Source of the DNA: Saccharomycopsis crataegensis | Taxonomy: Eukaryota > Ascomycota > Saccharomycetes > Ascoideales > Saccharomycopsidaceae | Direction of reading: 5' to 3' | DNA: 64,000 nucleotides | Assembly (NCBI RefSeq): GCF_037102585.1 | Contig: NW_027043819.1 | Coordinates: 744,001 to 808,000 of the forward strand | Shown here: piece after piece, positions 11,135-21,220 of the stretch | Layout: every line of letters begins with the position of its first letter | Position numbering within the stretch: position 1 is the first letter of the stretch | Made by a program: the position numbers and the translations under genes | The notes under the pieces: model-generated | The model's input: the letters and a program-made list of their open reading frames with translations, nothing else | What the model was told of the DNA's origin: nothing | Databases searched by the model: none

Positions 11135-11687
11135 GCAGATATGCCGATATATATATTCATGTTTTAAAATAACAGGAGACTTGACAAATACTCATTATTA
11201 ATGCTAAGGTGTAAGATTCACAGCCCTTTAATATATTATGTTGTTAAATTTCTTGTCGTCTTTAAGATTTTTTTTTTTACCGAATTGAGGTGTCCTTGTC
11301 GATTAGTCCGGAAGTGATTGATGTTATTATTGAGGAAAACATCGAATTCTACGTAAAATACAGCCACAGTCTAAATGGCAAACTCCAAAAACTTAGTATA
11401 ATAAAGACATGAATTGAAACTGATTTTGTTTCTACTATTCAGCATACATACTCACAATAATAACAAGACATGGTAATTAAACTAAGAAGTTACTGGCATA
11501 TCCAAGTTTTCATGTCAACACTTCCGGTACGGCCGCAATGCATATTTCCGTACCTGAAAATTTTTGATGAGCCAAAAAAATTTTTTTTTTTTTTTTTTTT
11601 TGTTATATTCTGTTATTATCTTCTCTGAAAACTTCATTTATCAGAAACTACCAAGTGGCCCGTGGAGATATATTTATATATATAAGA
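11135..11687. other. intergenic: reductase 3' end and UTP9 promoter
   Basis: No gene seen. The region carries the RRPE-PAC promoter element described separately, followed by a long A/T tract (about 11574-11601) that is typical of nucleosome-poor promoters of ribosome-synthesis genes. Confidence 0.6.
11555..11571 (+). promoter_or_regulatory. RRPE element joined to PAC element
   Basis: TGAAAATTTTT runs straight into GATGAG, 117 bp before the UTP9 ATG. RRPE (TGAAAAWTTT; Stb3) and PAC (GATGAG; Dot6/Tod6) are the paired signature of the ribosome-biogenesis regulon in yeasts. The downstream gene is an SSU-processome subunit, so site and function agree. Confidence 0.75.
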
Positions 11688-13691
11688 ATGCTGTTAGCTA
11701 AAGTCCGCAACAGGGAATTTTGTATTTTAAATGATACTCTTTCCAGTAACCAGCAAACCGTGTATTATGCATACGGCTTTAATAAAGAAATAAGATCTGA
11801 AATAAATATATATTCCATCAATAAATCATTGATCACAAATGACTCTGATGAAACGGTACCATCGTTGAAAATCCATAATAAGATTCAATATGGAAAGAAT
11901 GAAAACATTACCTTTTTGGGTTTTCTTAACTGCCAGCAAGAAAGTGAGAAGCAGAGCAATAACAAGAGAAAATTAGATGACGATTCAGAAACAGTGAGAA
12001 CTCAGACTTTTTTGGTGGTCATTTTGTCAAATAAAAGTATATTAGTATATGATGTCAGTGGCGACTCCAAAGATGAATTGGAACCAGTGGAAATTAAGAT
12101 GAAGAATGACATTAAATCAGCAACACTGTCGGGTGATAGGTTTTGGATTCTCGATTCTCAAAACAATATTGAATGTTACTCAGTATTAGGCGCCATTAAA
12201 AAATCGTTACAAAAGTATAAGGTTAGTACCAAGAAACATGCTGACTCCCATTTAGTATCTACCACCGATGATGGGATGTTAATAATATCTTATGATAGTA
12301 CCAGCTCGGAAATATCAGTGGATACCTTCAACTCATCTACCGGAAAGGTTGAAAAAAGCAATAAAATTTCCATCGAAATCAATCTTGAGGATGCAGATGA
12401 AGACAGTGATGTTGAAGAAGATGAGTCAGAAGGTAATGTCATTAGCGCAATCCAAGTCTCCAAAATTCATGATGATTTGGTATATTTGAAGTTTAGCAAA
12501 GATGATGGTCATATTTACATATACTCCATTTCAACAAACAAGATTACACATAGATTGAACAGCGTGGAACCTATTGTTGATTTCAAAGTTTTCAGAATCA
12601 AGAACATGGAGTATGTGATTTCCAGCAACTTCAACCCAGATGATGAGGCAGCTGCCAACTCTTTTGCATTGTTTAAGTGTGTCTTCAGAAGAAATGCCAC
12701 CAATATCAACACCACAGTTCAAATCAACTATCGAGGGGTTCCAAAGAATTTAGAAATCAGTTCATTAGAAGCTTTTACTAATTCAGAGGTCATCAGCGTG
12801 ATTGAAAAGAACACCAAGGCTACCAGCTTCAATGTAGAGGAAATTTTGGCATCAAAAGAAAAGATTGTCAATCTTGACATCAATGTGAAATATGATGAAA
12901 CTGACATTGTGAAAAGCATAAATACTTTGGACATAACTACTCCAGCCAAGAAGAAGAAGCTGAAACCAAAGAGAAAGAAGAGAGTGGTTATCACTGGTAA
13001 CGAAACAATTGATGAGTTATTTAGAGAGTTTAAGAGTATCCAGAATGACGTGGAAAAGCTTGTGGATTTCTCTATTAAAAACAACTACAACGTGCCTTTA
13101 ATTAAGACGATTTTGAAAAACTCTGGAAATGAAGATGTTGATAACATTTTAAACTGCTATATGAAGCACTTCTTCAAGAACCCAGAAGCAGATATGACCT
13201 ATTTAAAACTCTATAATTGGTTTAGAATGATTTTGATCTACAATGGTGGATATATAATCAAGAATGCCGCTGAACAAAAGAAAAAGATTCAAATGTTGAA
13301 GAAATTTCAAACCGTTGTCAGAGAAAACAACAACCACTTGAATGATTTCTTGAATTTGCAAGGGAAATTGTCATTATTAAAATCACAATATGAACTCAGA
13401 AACCAAATATACTCAAGTAGTACCAAAGAGAATAACAGATATTCCGACGACTTCGATGATGATGATGCTGTTCTTGTGAATGGTAATGCTACCAAAACCC
13501 ATAATCAACTCTTAAATAATGTTATCAAAGAAGGACAGGCTGTTGATAGCAATGAAGGGGTCCAACTTATAGAAGATGATGCCATCATTTACGAAAATGG
13601 TGAAGTCGATGAAAAAGTTGATGATGACGATGTTGAACAAGACGAGGAAAATAATATGGAAGAGTTGAGCGATGAAGAGGACGATGAGTGA
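11688..13691 (+). CDS. UTP9: U3 snoRNP/t-UTP subunit Utp9
   Basis: A 667-residue nucleolar protein of the UtpA/t-UTP complex, which joins rDNA transcription to 18S pre-rRNA processing. The N-terminal two thirds resemble a beta-propeller; a KRKLDDD stretch and FWILDSQNN match the S. cerevisiae protein. A basic cluster (KKKKLKPKRKKR) lies in the middle. The C-terminal helical domain ends with NDFLNLQGKLSLLKSQYELR, matching the Utp9 form of the Utp12-type tail. The last residues are acidic and include DDAIIYENGEVDE, also as in yeast Utp9. The open frame extends 11 codons upstream to a GTG; I start at the first ATG. Its stop faces XPT1 convergently, 275 bp apart. Confidence 0.88.
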   Translation: MLLAKVRNREFCILNDTLSSNQQTVYYAYGFNKEIRSEINIYSINKSLITNDSDETVPSLKIHNKIQYGKNENITFLGFLNCQQESEKQSNNKRKLDDDSETVRTQTFLVVILSNKSILVYDVSGDSKDELEPVEIKMKNDIKSATLSGDRFWILDSQNNIECYSVLGAIKKSLQKYKVSTKKHADSHLVSTTDDGMLIISYDSTSSEISVDTFNSSTGKVEKSNKISIEINLEDADEDSDVEEDESEGNVISAIQVSKIHDDLVYLKFSKDDGHIYIYSISTNKITHRLNSVEPIVDFKVFRIKNMEYVISSNFNPDDEAAANSFALFKCVFRRNATNINTTVQINYRGVPKNLEISSLEAFTNSEVISVIEKNTKATSFNVEEILASKEKIVNLDINVKYDETDIVKSINTLDITTPAKKKKLKPKRKKRVVITGNETIDELFREFKSIQNDVEKLVDFSIKNNYNVPLIKTILKNSGNEDVDNILNCYMKHFFKNPEADMTYLKLYNWFRMILIYNGGYIIKNAAEQKKKIQMLKKFQTVVRENNNHLNDFLNLQGKLSLLKSQYELRNQIYSSSTKENNRYSDDFDDDDAVLVNGNATKTHNQLLNNVIKEGQAVDSNEGVQLIEDDAIIYENGEVDEKVDDDDVEQDEENNMEELSDEEDDE

Positions 13692-13966
13692 TGGCATTTA
13701 AAAGTATATTTTTATTCTTTTTTTTTGTTCACCCCTATATGCATAGCTTTAAGCAATAAAAAACTGTAAAATTTATAATAAAATTTATTATTATTCTGAT
13801 GTGATTTCACTAATTGTAAAAGAAAAAACGAAAACAGCGAGAAGAAAAATTGTTAAATTCTATAACCATAGAATGAAAGGTCTATGAGTCAAAAAAAAGA
13901 GAGAAAAAAAAAAGAAATAATCGTGATAATATGGAGCAGCATTGAATATGTAATCATTAGAGTGAG

Positions 13967-14611
13967 TCAAATGTTTCCCTGCAAGGTGGCATATCTGGTG
14001 TGCAAATCGATATCAGCAGCATCCCATGGGTAGGCAATCCATGCATCGTCAACAGTGACAGCAGCAAGATAATTGCCACTGTTCATCAATTCCTCTGGTA
14101 GCTGAGCCTTCTTTTCCTTATTCTTATTATGGAGAACAAAAATCCCGAGATTGGTTGGATCAGTGCTCTTCAATTCTTCTTGTTGAAGTTCAATATCCTT
14201 AAGCAATTCATTGTAAGCGTAGTGTAGAGTGGTTCTGGTATCATCCACTTCATCAACGATCAACAACTTCTTGCCAACAAACATTTTCTTGTCCAAAGTG
14301 CTGAAATCTAACCATTGAGTTCTGATAACCTCTTTACCAATCTTGGTGTCATCTTCATCATCACCCATAGCTTCATACAACGATAGACCAATAGCTTGGA
14401 TAGGAATGTTCTTGCCCTTTGGTTTCTTCAAGAAAGATCTGAGGATTCTGGCAGGAATAAAACCGCCACCACCAATAGCAATGATGATATCCGGAATGTT
14501 ATCATCATCTTTTAACTTCTGCGCGGCCTGTTGACAGAGTTTGTGGATGTTATTGTAAGAAATGTAGAGTTTATGATCAGGGACTTCGGTGATATTATCG
14601 AGTGACGACAT
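13967..14611 (-). CDS. XPT1: Xanthine-guanine phosphoribosyltransferase Xpt1
   Basis: A 214-residue purine-salvage enzyme that joins xanthine or guanine to PRPP. The PRPP-binding loop LLIVDEVDDTRTTLH (about 116-130) and the early IAIGGGGFIPARILRSF are intact. Several stretches favour Xpt1 over the related Hpt1: IPIQAIGLSLYE, IGKEVIRTQWLDF, MNSGNYLAA and YPWDAADID. The frame stays open upstream to 14839, but that part is a low-complexity Phe-rich translation of T/A tracts. The ATG at 14611 puts the start 15 residues before the conserved YISYNNIHKLC. In S. cerevisiae this gene lies beside NMD5. Confidence 0.92.
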   Translation of the reverse strand: MSSLDNITEVPDHKLYISYNNIHKLCQQAAQKLKDDDNIPDIIIAIGGGGFIPARILRSFLKKPKGKNIPIQAIGLSLYEAMGDDEDDTKIGKEVIRTQWLDFSTLDKKMFVGKKLLIVDEVDDTRTTLHYAYNELLKDIELQQEELKSTDPTNLGIFVLHNKNKEKKAQLPEELMNSGNYLAAVTVDDAWIAYPWDAADIDLHTRYATLQGNI

Positions 14612-14896
14612 GGCAATATTTATTATGGACAGAAAAATTAAAATAAAGAAACAAACAACCCGCAAGAATATACAAGAGAATATATAATGTACAATAGTGA
14701 AGAGGAGTAAAAAATTTTTGCAGAAAAAAAAAAAAAAAAAGGAAAAAAAAAAATAAAATGAAAAACCACTGCTACGGCACATAACAGATAAAGAAGAATC
14801 TATAGATGAGCAAAGGACAATTGGCACAGTATAGTACAAATGATAATGAAGATTTAAAGTCAGAACTTCAATTTAAAATAGTTGTCGACCGAGATA

Positions 14897-16660
14897 TTAC
14901 GCCTGGTCTTGCTTCGAATCGAAATTGTAGTCGGAGAGCGTTTCAACGGGGCACCGGTTAATGGGATTCAACCGCTTTAGTCCACTCTTAAGAATGGTTC
15001 TGTATAATGCCAACGCTTCTCTTGCACAGAAGTCCTTTTTGCTAGTAAATAGGATAATTTTGCTCGTATTTTTGACCTCATTTTTGCCAGTCTCATGTAT
15101 TGTTTCCTCTGATTCGACAGCGTTGCCTGTTGATTCGGATGGTTTATCCATTTGATCTAAAACATAAGTGAATTCTTTGACAGGATCCACCAATCCTTTA
15201 CGCCAATAACGTAATCTTGAGGCCAATTTCACGAAGGCATTTGAATCCTTGAATGTATCGATGCCAAATCCAATGATAGTCTTCAACTGTGGGAAGGTGA
15301 TACCACCAATGCCATGCATGGAGCTAATCAATATTTTTGGATTCTCACCTGCTTTATGTTTCATGAAATCTTCGAATGTTGAATACAATTTATCGCTAGG
15401 ACCATTTATCTTCCATATTTTACTATCAATGTTATTGTTCACCAACAATTCTTGTACTTTTAAAATGGAAATTGTGTCGGGGATCACTAAAAGAGGCGAC
15501 TCTTTTTTTCCCAATATATCCTTGAGAAAAAATCTTAAGGATTCAAAACTTTCATTCAAGAATTGCTCATTGTTGATTTTTGACTTCACATCTGCAGAAA
15601 GTCTGTATTTTTTGAATTCTTTATCAAATTTTTGTGTTTCCGGTGATGATATTTCTTTCAATAATTGTGATCCTGCTTCAGGGATATCAGGAATTTTGAT
15701 ATTCTTCAATATGACTTGGTTCTCTTCAGATTTACTGGTAGCAATTCCGATAACTTCAATATCTTTCAGGATGCGTCTTCCTGAGATTGTTTTGTATATA
15801 TCAATTTCTGGTGCTCCAATAGTAACACAGTTGTTACTCTTAGTATCTTTGCCCGAAAACCAAGCATCAGTTTTATGTTCAAGAAAAGATCGTAGATTTG
15901 CGTTAATGCTAGTAGAGTTTAGGAAACCTAGCTGAAGAAATTCTGATTTTCTATTGTTCTTCACTAAATAATCAATAAGTAATTCCGCAGGCTGAGCTTT
16001 ATGAGGTTGATTATAATCAATGATTTCTTCATTATTAGCATCCAATAGCTGGGAATCAGCATCATCGACACCAATAAATCTTAGATTCTGCAAATCAGGC
16101 AAAGAAGAAGGGGAGGACTGAGAAATAATATCTAACAACCTTGAGGGGGTACTGACGATTAAATGACATTTTGTAGAATTGGATAATAGCGACTCGACTT
16201 GTCTTTCTTCCACTTCCGATTCAGAACTTCTATACAAGAACTCAACAGAAAATGGCAAATCATTAGGGGTAGGGTACATTTTCCTGAACAAATCACGACA
16301 TTGCAAAACACAATTAGCGGAGTTCATTAGTAGTAATCCTGAAGGAAGAATATCGTTTTTGTTCTTCAAAGTGGCATTGTTCAGAACCTTGTTCACACGC
16401 AAATTTAGTGAATGAAGTAAGAATGACATAGATTTGCCTGTCCCAGGATGGTGACGTGACAACAAGGAATACTTTGCAGATAATACCGAAAGAATCTTCC
16501 TTTGAGTGGTCGTGGGGTAATTGGGATTGATTTTGATATTTGGAAGCACATCTGTAACCCTGGGAACCATCTTGAGCTCCGAAAACAGGGAATTGACACT
16601 TGGGTCAACAGAAAGTTTGAAGTTCTTATTATGAAAGCGTCTTATTTGTCTTAGTATCAT
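14897..16660 (-). CDS. MRH4: Mitochondrial DEAD-box RNA helicase Mrh4
   Basis: A 587-residue helicase expected in the mitochondrial matrix, where Mrh4 supports assembly of the large ribosomal subunit. The start at 16660 gives MILRQIRRFHNKNFK, a basic amphipathic presequence. An in-frame ATG at 16687 adds nine residues; the frame beyond it has no ATG. Degenerate helicase motifs are visible: HPGTGKS for motif I, STPSRLLD for motif Ib and VDDAD in place of DEAD, as expected for this divergent family. The C-terminal RecA-like domain has ASRLRYWRKG. The name rests on the degenerate motifs and targeting signal; a different mitochondrial helicase is possible. It is divergent from SPF1, 227 bp apart. 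Confidence 0.72.
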   Translation of the reverse strand: MILRQIRRFHNKNFKLSVDPSVNSLFSELKMVPRVTDVLPNIKINPNYPTTTQRKILSVLSAKYSLLSRHHPGTGKSMSFLLHSLNLRVNKVLNNATLKNKNDILPSGLLLMNSANCVLQCRDLFRKMYPTPNDLPFSVEFLYRSSESEVEERQVESLLSNSTKCHLIVSTPSRLLDIISQSSPSSLPDLQNLRFIGVDDADSQLLDANNEEIIDYNQPHKAQPAELLIDYLVKNNRKSEFLQLGFLNSTSINANLRSFLEHKTDAWFSGKDTKSNNCVTIGAPEIDIYKTISGRRILKDIEVIGIATSKSEENQVILKNIKIPDIPEAGSQLLKEISSPETQKFDKEFKKYRLSADVKSKINNEQFLNESFESLRFFLKDILGKKESPLLVIPDTISILKVQELLVNNNIDSKIWKINGPSDKLYSTFEDFMKHKAGENPKILISSMHGIGGITFPQLKTIIGFGIDTFKDSNAFVKLASRLRYWRKGLVDPVKEFTYVLDQMDKPSESTGNAVESEETIHETGKNEVKNTSKIILFTSKKDFCAREALALYRTILKSGLKRLNPINRCPVETLSDYNFDSKQDQA

Positions 16661-16887
16661 CTTCCAGGCAGCTTGATTGTGGTACATACCATCATCTTCA
16701 CTACAATGAAGGTTTTGCAGTGAAGAAATTTCCACTAAGGAAGCATCGCTGCACGCGCGCTCCAAACCAAACACAAAAAAAGAGCGGCCGTTTGATTTCG
16801 ATGAGTTGGAAAAATCGCTGGAATTATTTGTTCATTGGAAAACCAAACCGATAAACGCCTGGAAACATTGCTGGATATTGCTAGAGA

Positions 16888-19800
16888 ATGTCCAGTGAAA
16901 AGACAAGCGTCAGCCATGCGTCATCGTTGGTGGACACCAAGTTTGGTATCCAGTCCACCCAACTATTGAGACCAGCCCCCTTACTTACGAAACCATCAAC
17001 TATTCCTTTCTTCACTCTTTACCCAGTGTTTGCCAATATCTACTACAACCATTACGATGAATATATTGTTGGTTCGGAATGGACGTTTGTCTACTTGATT
17101 GCTCTTTTTTCGCTCCATGCCTTGCTTTTTCTTGTGCCTCATTGGAATATTAACATCAATTCCAAGTTCAATTACCAAGCCGTGAAGTCCATTGATGAAG
17201 CCTCCCACATTTTGATCCACCCATTGCCAAATCGCGGTGTTGGGGCAATTACTAAGATTAACAGAGTAGTCCACAGTGAAAAAGAAGTGCAAACTACTTT
17301 TGTTTTCCAGCAAAGAAGATTTTTGTATGATATTACTGCCAATCGTTTTGCCCCTCCTGAATTTTTGATTGATTGCAACCCAACCATCAAGCAGTTCAAG
17401 CATTCCAAGGGTTTGAATAATGCTGAAAAAATCGAAAACGATTTGAAGCTTTATGGCGAAAACAAGTTTGACATTCCTATCCCATCTTTCCTTGAATTGT
17501 TCAAAGAACACGCAGTTGCTCCATTCTTTGTATTCCAAGTGTTTTGTGTTGCATTGTGGGTTATGGATGACTCGTGGTACTACTCCTTGTTTTCTCTTTT
17601 CATGCTTGTTTCATTTGAATTTACTACCGTGTTCCAAAGAAGAGGCACTATGAATGAATTCAGATCTATGGGGATCAAGCCTTTCGACATTTATGTTCAC
17701 CGTGTGAACAAGTGGGTCAAAATGAAGACTAACGAATTGTTACCAGGAGATTTGGTTTCCATCATTAGAAACACTGATGAAAATGCTGTTCCTTGTGATT
17801 TGGTCTTAATCGATGGGACTGCTATTGTTAATGAAGCTATGTTAAGTGGTGAGAGTACCCCATTGTTGAAGGAATCCATCAAGTTGAGACCTGATCATGA
17901 AGTATTTGATGCCGATGGTATTGACAAGAACGCTATTTTGCACGGTGGTACCAAGGTTTTACAAATCACTCCACCAGCTGAAAAAGCTATTGTCTCAAGA
18001 CCTCCAGATGATGGTGCGTTGGCCATTGTTAGTAAGACTGGTTTCGAAACTTCTCAAGGTTCTTTGGTAAGAGTCATGATTTTCAGCTCTGAAAGAATTT
18101 CCGTTGGTAACAAGGAATCTTTGTACTTCATCTTATTCTTGTTGGTTTTCGCTATTGCTGCTTCCAAATACGTTTGGGATGAGGGTACTAGGATGGGAAG
18201 AAAACAATCAAAATTGATTTTAGATTGTATTTTGATCGTTACCTCTGTTGTTCCTCCAGAATTGCCAATGGAATTGACTATGGCTGTTAACAACTCTTTG
18301 AGTGCTTTGGGTAAGTTCTACATTTACTGTACTGAACCATTTAGAATTCCTTTAGCTGGTAGAATTGATGTTTGTTGTTTTGACAAGACTGGTACCTTGA
18401 CTGGTGAAGACTTAGTCTTTGAAGGTTTGGCTGGTTTCAGTTCCGATAACATCAGACATTTGTATAAATGCTTTGATGAAAAAGTCCCTGCTGTTACCAA
18501 CTACGTCTTGGGTTCAGCTCATGCTTTGGTTAGATTAGATGATGGTGAATTAGTCGGTGATCCAATGGAACAAGCTACTTTGAAGGCAAGTGGTTGGAAA
18601 TTATCCGATTCTAAGAAGAACATTGTTGAGAGAGATATTAGATTTTTGACTAAGAATAATGTTGTTGACAAGAAGGATACCGAGAAGTTCTCTAATGATA
18701 AGATCAAGATTTTGAGAAGATTTCAATTTAGTTCTGCATTGAAAAGATCCTCTACCATTTCCCTGATTTCTAACACCGGAAAGACTTTAGTTTCTGTTAA
18801 AGGTGCTCCAGAAACCATTAGAGGCAGATTGATTGAAGTTCCAAGCAATTATGAAGATGTTTATAAGTCTTATACTAGATCCGGTTCCAGAGTTTTAGCA
18901 TTGGCTTACAAGTACCTTGATGACAGAATCCCAGTCAATAGTCTTAATAGAGATGATGTCGAAACTAAATTGCATTTTGCTGGTTTTATCGTTTTCCATT
19001 GTCCTATGAAACCTGATGCTATTGAAACTATTGAAATGTTGAATAATTCTTCCCACCGTTGTATCATGATTACTGGTGACAATCCATTGACCGCCGTCCA
19101 TGTTGCCAAGGAAGTTAAGATTGTTGAAAGAGAAGTCTTTATTTTGGACTCTTCTGAAGATTATGACCATATCAATGAAAGCTTAGTGTGGAGAGATGTT
19201 AATGAAACCAAGATCATTCCAATGAATGCTGATAGTGAGATTGATGAAGCCCTCTTCAAGGAAAACGATATTTGTATCACTGGTTACGCTTTGAGTAAAT
19301 TGTTAGAACACAAGCAGTTGAAATCATTGCTTAGACATACTTGGGTTTATGCTAGAACTTCCCCTGTTCAAAAAGAATTCCTTATTAACTCTTATAAAAA
19401 CATGGGTTACAACACTTTGATGTGTGGTGATGGTACTAATGATGTCGGTGCTTTGAAACAGGCCCACGTTGGTATTGCTTTGCTTAATGGTACTGAAGAA
19501 GGTATGAAGAAACTTCAAGAAAATCGTAAAATCCAAGCAATGCAAAAGGTCTACGAAAGTCAGAAATCAATGATGATGAGATGGAACCAACCTCCTCCAC
19601 CGGTTCCTGAAGCTATTGCGTTCTTATATCCTCCTGGTCCAAAGAACCCACATTATATCAAGGCCATGGAAAAACGTGGTGTGGAAATTTCTGATGAACA
19701 AAAAGCCGAAATTGCTGTCACTATGGCCGCCGCTCCTGTTGTTCCAAATGCTAACTCTGCTCCAACTGGTGGCATTGCTGATCAATTGATGGGTAGCTTG

Positions 19801-20607
19801 AGAGAGATGGAAGAAGAAGAAGAGGCTCCAACTTTGAAATTGGGTGATGCGTCAGTTGCCGCTCCATTTACCTCTAAGTTATCAAGTGTTGCTACCGTTA
19901 CCAATGTTATTCGTCAAGGGCGTTGTGCTTTAGTGTCTACTATTCAAATGTACAAGATTTTGGCCTTGAACTGTTTGATTTCTGCTTACTCTTTGTCTGT
20001 CATTTACTTAGCCGGTGTTAAGTTTGGTGATGGTCAAGCAACTGCTTCTGGTATTTTGCTTTCTGTCTGTTTCTTGAGTATCTCTAAAGGGAAGCCATTG
20101 CAAACATTGTCCAAGGAAAGACCACAACCGGGTATTTTCAACATTTACATCATGGGTTCTATTCTTGGCCAGTTTGCCGTTCACATCTTTTTCTTGATTT
20201 ATATTACTAGAGAAATTTACAAATTAGAACCAAGAGAGCCAAAGCCTGACTTGGAAAAAGAGTTTGTTCCATCGTTATTAAACACTGGTATTTTCTTGAT
20301 TCAATTGATCCAACAAGTTTCTACTTTTGCTGTCAACTACATTGGTAACCCATTCAAGGAAAACATTCGTGACAATAAAGGGATGTATTATGGTATTTTG
20401 GGTGTTGCGTGCTTGGCCTTTGCTGGATCCACTGAATTCATTCCTGAATTGAATGAAGGTATTCAGTTTGTTAAAATGAGTGATGAATTTAAGTTCAAGT
20501 TGACTGGTTCAATGATCTTGGATTATAGTTTGGCCTGGGTTGTGGAAGCCGTTTTGAAGTATTATTTCATGGACTCTAAGGCAGCAGACATTGCTTTACG
20601 TGACTAA
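16888..20607 (+). CDS. SPF1: P5A-type ATPase Spf1 (ER transmembrane helix dislocase)
   Basis: A 1239-residue P-type ATPase of the endoplasmic reticulum. Family members remove mis-inserted mitochondrial tail anchors and help set ER ion and sterol balance. All catalytic motifs are intact: SGEST at about 320-324, the phosphorylated Asp in DKTGT at 499-503, and GDGTND at 847-852. The P5A signature VPPELPMELT precedes the phosphorylation site. The N-terminal two hydrophobic segments and the C-terminal six follow the family plan. Long stretches are nearly identical to the S. cerevisiae protein, including IRQGRCALVSTIQMYKILAL. The single CTG I found (18763-18765) sits in a Ser-rich loop of the nucleotide-binding domain. 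Confidence 0.97.
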   Translation: MSSEKTSVSHASSLVDTKFGIQSTQLLRPAPLLTKPSTIPFFTLYPVFANIYYNHYDEYIVGSEWTFVYLIALFSLHALLFLVPHWNININSKFNYQAVKSIDEASHILIHPLPNRGVGAITKINRVVHSEKEVQTTFVFQQRRFLYDITANRFAPPEFLIDCNPTIKQFKHSKGLNNAEKIENDLKLYGENKFDIPIPSFLELFKEHAVAPFFVFQVFCVALWVMDDSWYYSLFSLFMLVSFEFTTVFQRRGTMNEFRSMGIKPFDIYVHRVNKWVKMKTNELLPGDLVSIIRNTDENAVPCDLVLIDGTAIVNEAMLSGESTPLLKESIKLRPDHEVFDADGIDKNAILHGGTKVLQITPPAEKAIVSRPPDDGALAIVSKTGFETSQGSLVRVMIFSSERISVGNKESLYFILFLLVFAIAASKYVWDEGTRMGRKQSKLILDCILIVTSVVPPELPMELTMAVNNSLSALGKFYIYCTEPFRIPLAGRIDVCCFDKTGTLTGEDLVFEGLAGFSSDNIRHLYKCFDEKVPAVTNYVLGSAHALVRLDDGELVGDPMEQATLKASGWKLSDSKKNIVERDIRFLTKNNVVDKKDTEKFSNDKIKILRRFQFSSALKRSSTISLISNTGKTLVSVKGAPETIRGRLIEVPSNYEDVYKSYTRSGSRVLALAYKYLDDRIPVNSLNRDDVETKLHFAGFIVFHCPMKPDAIETIEMLNNSSHRCIMITGDNPLTAVHVAKEVKIVEREVFILDSSEDYDHINESLVWRDVNETKIIPMNADSEIDEALFKENDICITGYALSKLLEHKQLKSLLRHTWVYARTSPVQKEFLINSYKNMGYNTLMCGDGTNDVGALKQAHVGIALLNGTEEGMKKLQENRKIQAMQKVYESQKSMMMRWNQPPPPVPEAIAFLYPPGPKNPHYIKAMEKRGVEISDEQKAEIAVTMAAAPVVPNANSAPTGGIADQLMGSLREMEEEEEAPTLKLGDASVAAPFTSKLSSVATVTNVIRQGRCALVSTIQMYKILALNCLISAYSLSVIYLAGVKFGDGQATASGILLSVCFLSISKGKPLQTLSKERPQPGIFNIYIMGSILGQFAVHIFFLIYITREIYKLEPREPKPDLEKEFVPSLLNTGIFLIQLIQQVSTFAVNYIGNPFKENIRDNKGMYYGILGVACLAFAGSTEFIPELNEGIQFVKMSDEFKFKLTGSMILDYSLAWVVEAVLKYYFMDSKAADIALRD

Positions 20608-21220
20608 TTGGTAAGAAAAAAAAAAAGAAGAAGGAATAAAAAAATAAAAATGGGAGAATAGAAAAGTATGTCAAGTTTCTTGACCTCCCCTTATGATGAA
20701 GCTCATTTAAAATCTGAGCAATTGTGATAAACGAAAAAAACTCTTGATTTTTTTTTTTTTTTATCTTTTTTTATAACCCTTAATTTGACTATACTTATTA
20801 TACCTGTTTTTAAATTTGTTCTATACAAAAAGACAATAAATAAATGTCCAATTTGATTTTTTAATGTTGTTGGTAAGAATCTATACGATGTGCGCAGAGA
20901 GAAAAAAAACGATAAAGAAAAAAAAAAAGCCAAATCAACAACGTCAAAAAAGGGAATTAATTTCCTGGATTCACTTAAAAAAGAATAACCGCCAGAAACT
21001 GAAAATCTTGACATTCTACATCTGACTCAATAGACGGTATCAATCACCTTCGATCATCTCTAGTGCAGTCATTCTGTCCAATCGTTTCCTATTTTCTTCA
21101 TTTGCAAAGGTGTTGAACGCGTGATTATTTTTTTCTTTCTTTTTTGATTATGTTAGGTTGAAAGGACAACTTGATCATATTTAATACCAACTTTATATCA
21201 CACGCAAAATTTAACATATC
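20608..21220. other. intergenic: SPF1 3' end and upstream of next gene
   Basis: AT-rich, with A- and T-tracts (about 20618-20630, 20748-20762 and 20907-20931). No gene or clear regulatory site seen. Confidence 0.5.

Noticed and set aside
11655-11687. Eleven-codon N-terminal extension of UTP9
   Set aside because: It would start at GTG; the first ATG is 11688 and the alignment with yeast Utp9 needs no extension.
14612-14839. N-terminal extension of XPT1
   Set aside because: It is a Phe-rich translation of A/T tracts, and the family starts near YISYN.
16661-16774. GTG-initiated extension of MRH4
   Set aside because: The first 29 codons contain no ATG; the two downstream ATGs give a proper mitochondrial presequence.
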